Assembly: GCA_905210875.1 (NCBI GenBank) | Contig: CAJLYN010000112.1 | Location: forward strand, 1-7,102 | Source of the DNA: an uncultured Bacteroides sp. | Lineage (GTDB): Bacteria > Bacteroidota > Bacteroidia > Bacteroidales > UBA11471 | Length of the DNA stretch: 7,102 nucleotides | Reading direction: 5' to 3' | Shown: positions 6,920 to 7,102 of the stretch, one piece after another | Layout of the letters: every line of letters starts with the position of its first letter | Numbering within the stretch: position 1 is the first letter of the stretch | Program-made: the position numbers and the translations under genes | Notes under the pieces: model-generated | Seen by the model: only the letters and a program-made list of their open reading frames with translations | Told to the model about the DNA's origin: nothing | Database searches by the model: none

Positions 6920-7013
6920 ATGCAAACCCGAAAGAGTAGGAACGGTGTTGCCCTGTTTTTTCACTTTCGGTCTATGGGCGTGGTGTTGGTTGTTCTCGAA
7001 AGATGGAGAGAAT

Positions 7014-7049
7014 AATAAAGAGCGGGAATGAAAATTTCCGCTCTTTATT
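7014..7049 (-). terminator. Intrinsic terminator of the tRNA-Arg transcript
   Basis: The left arm (7014-7028) and right arm (7035-7049) pair over 15 bp, with one G-T wobble, around the 6-nt loop TGAAAA. Its right edge lies one base from the tRNA 3' end at 7051. In leftward transcription the stem closes with TTTATTATT, a partial U-tract. It most likely ends the tRNA-Arg transcript before mnmA. Confidence 0.87.
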
Positions 7050-7050
7050 G

Positions 7051-7102
7051 TGACTCCGACAGGATTCAAACCTGTAACCTTCTGATCCGTAGTCAGATGC
7101 TC
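7051..7102 (-). tRNA. tRNA-Arg (anticodon ACG), 3' part, cut by the window edge
   Basis: Read on the minus strand, the visible 52 nt fold as follows: the D-stem 3' side GAGC, A26, the anticodon stem TCTGA/TCAGA closing loop CTACGGA, a 5-nt variable loop, the T-stem ACAGG/CCTGT closing loop TTTGAAT, then the acceptor 3' strand CGGAGTC and discriminator A at 7051. The loop gives anticodon ACG at 7089-7091 (plus-strand coordinates), decoding CGU and, after A34-to-inosine editing, CGC and CGA. CCA is not encoded: the bases after A73 are CAA, so CCA must be added by the nucleotidyltransferase. The T-loop has T at position 56 where C is nearly universal. The 5' acceptor strand and most of the D-arm lie outside the window. 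Confidence 0.93.

Noticed and set aside
6928..6970. 7-bp inverted repeat CCGAAAG...CTTTCGG upstream of mnmA
   Set aside because: The loop is 29 nt and the stem only 7 bp, so it is well within chance. No functional context was found.
6887..7069. N-terminal extension of mnmA by 61 codons to an ATG at 7069
   Set aside because: The extension would be encoded by a tRNA T-arm, an intrinsic terminator and the mnmA promoter box. MnmA normally starts a few residues before the PP-loop, which fits ATG 6886.
1..7102. A previously undescribed multi-gene system
   Set aside because: Every coding region is a familiar family and most are housekeeping genes. There are no unexplained genes, phage or transposon traces, or repeat arrays.

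Overview
The window looks like ordinary core chromosome of a Bacteroidales bacterium (Bacteroides/Parabacteroides/Barnesiella-like; the genus cannot be fixed by eye). This rests on the protein style of IspE, GrpE and MgtE, on promoter boxes of the Bacteroidetes -7 type (TAnnTTTG), on weak Shine-Dalgarno signals with A-rich stretches before several starts, and on a tRNA gene with no encoded CCA. All identifications come from reading motifs; no search was run.

Layout. Positions 1-427 hold the C-terminal half of ispE (isoprenoid precursor synthesis), cut by the window edge. A 138-nt gap with a 9-bp inverted repeat follows, then grpE and dnaJ, a co-oriented pair encoding two co-chaperones of DnaK. 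A near-perfect hairpin terminator (2376-2417) lies between dnaJ and the convergent mgtE. mgtE (Mg2+ channel/transporter) and rsmA (16S rRNA dimethyladenosine methyltransferase) form a tight leftward pair with rsmA first and a 9-nt gap. The 125-nt region 4582-4706 separates rsmA from a divergent, rightward membrane protein of the lysylphosphatidylglycerol synthase TM/UPF0104 family. Two copies of TACCTTTG face each other there, 7 bp apart. A very stable GC-rich hairpin (5756-5803) then separates this gene from the convergent mnmA (tRNA 2-thiouridylase). Behind mnmA lie a further hairpin terminator (7014-7049) and the 3' part of a leftward tRNA-Arg(ACG) gene, cut by the window edge.

How the genes work together. 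Most are housekeeping functions in protein synthesis and folding: rRNA methylation (RsmA), tRNA thiolation (MnmA), tRNA-Arg, and DnaK co-chaperones. MgtE and IspE add Mg2+ homeostasis and isoprenoid supply. No gene stretch above 300 bases is empty; the longest gaps are 428-565, 4582-4706 and 6887-7050, and each is described below.

I found no mobile element, CRISPR array, toxin-antitoxin or defence module, and no convincing new system. The items most worth a second look are regulatory: the facing -7 boxes between rsmA and the UPF0104 gene, and the inverted repeat upstream of grpE. A third is the set of unusual residues in MnmA.
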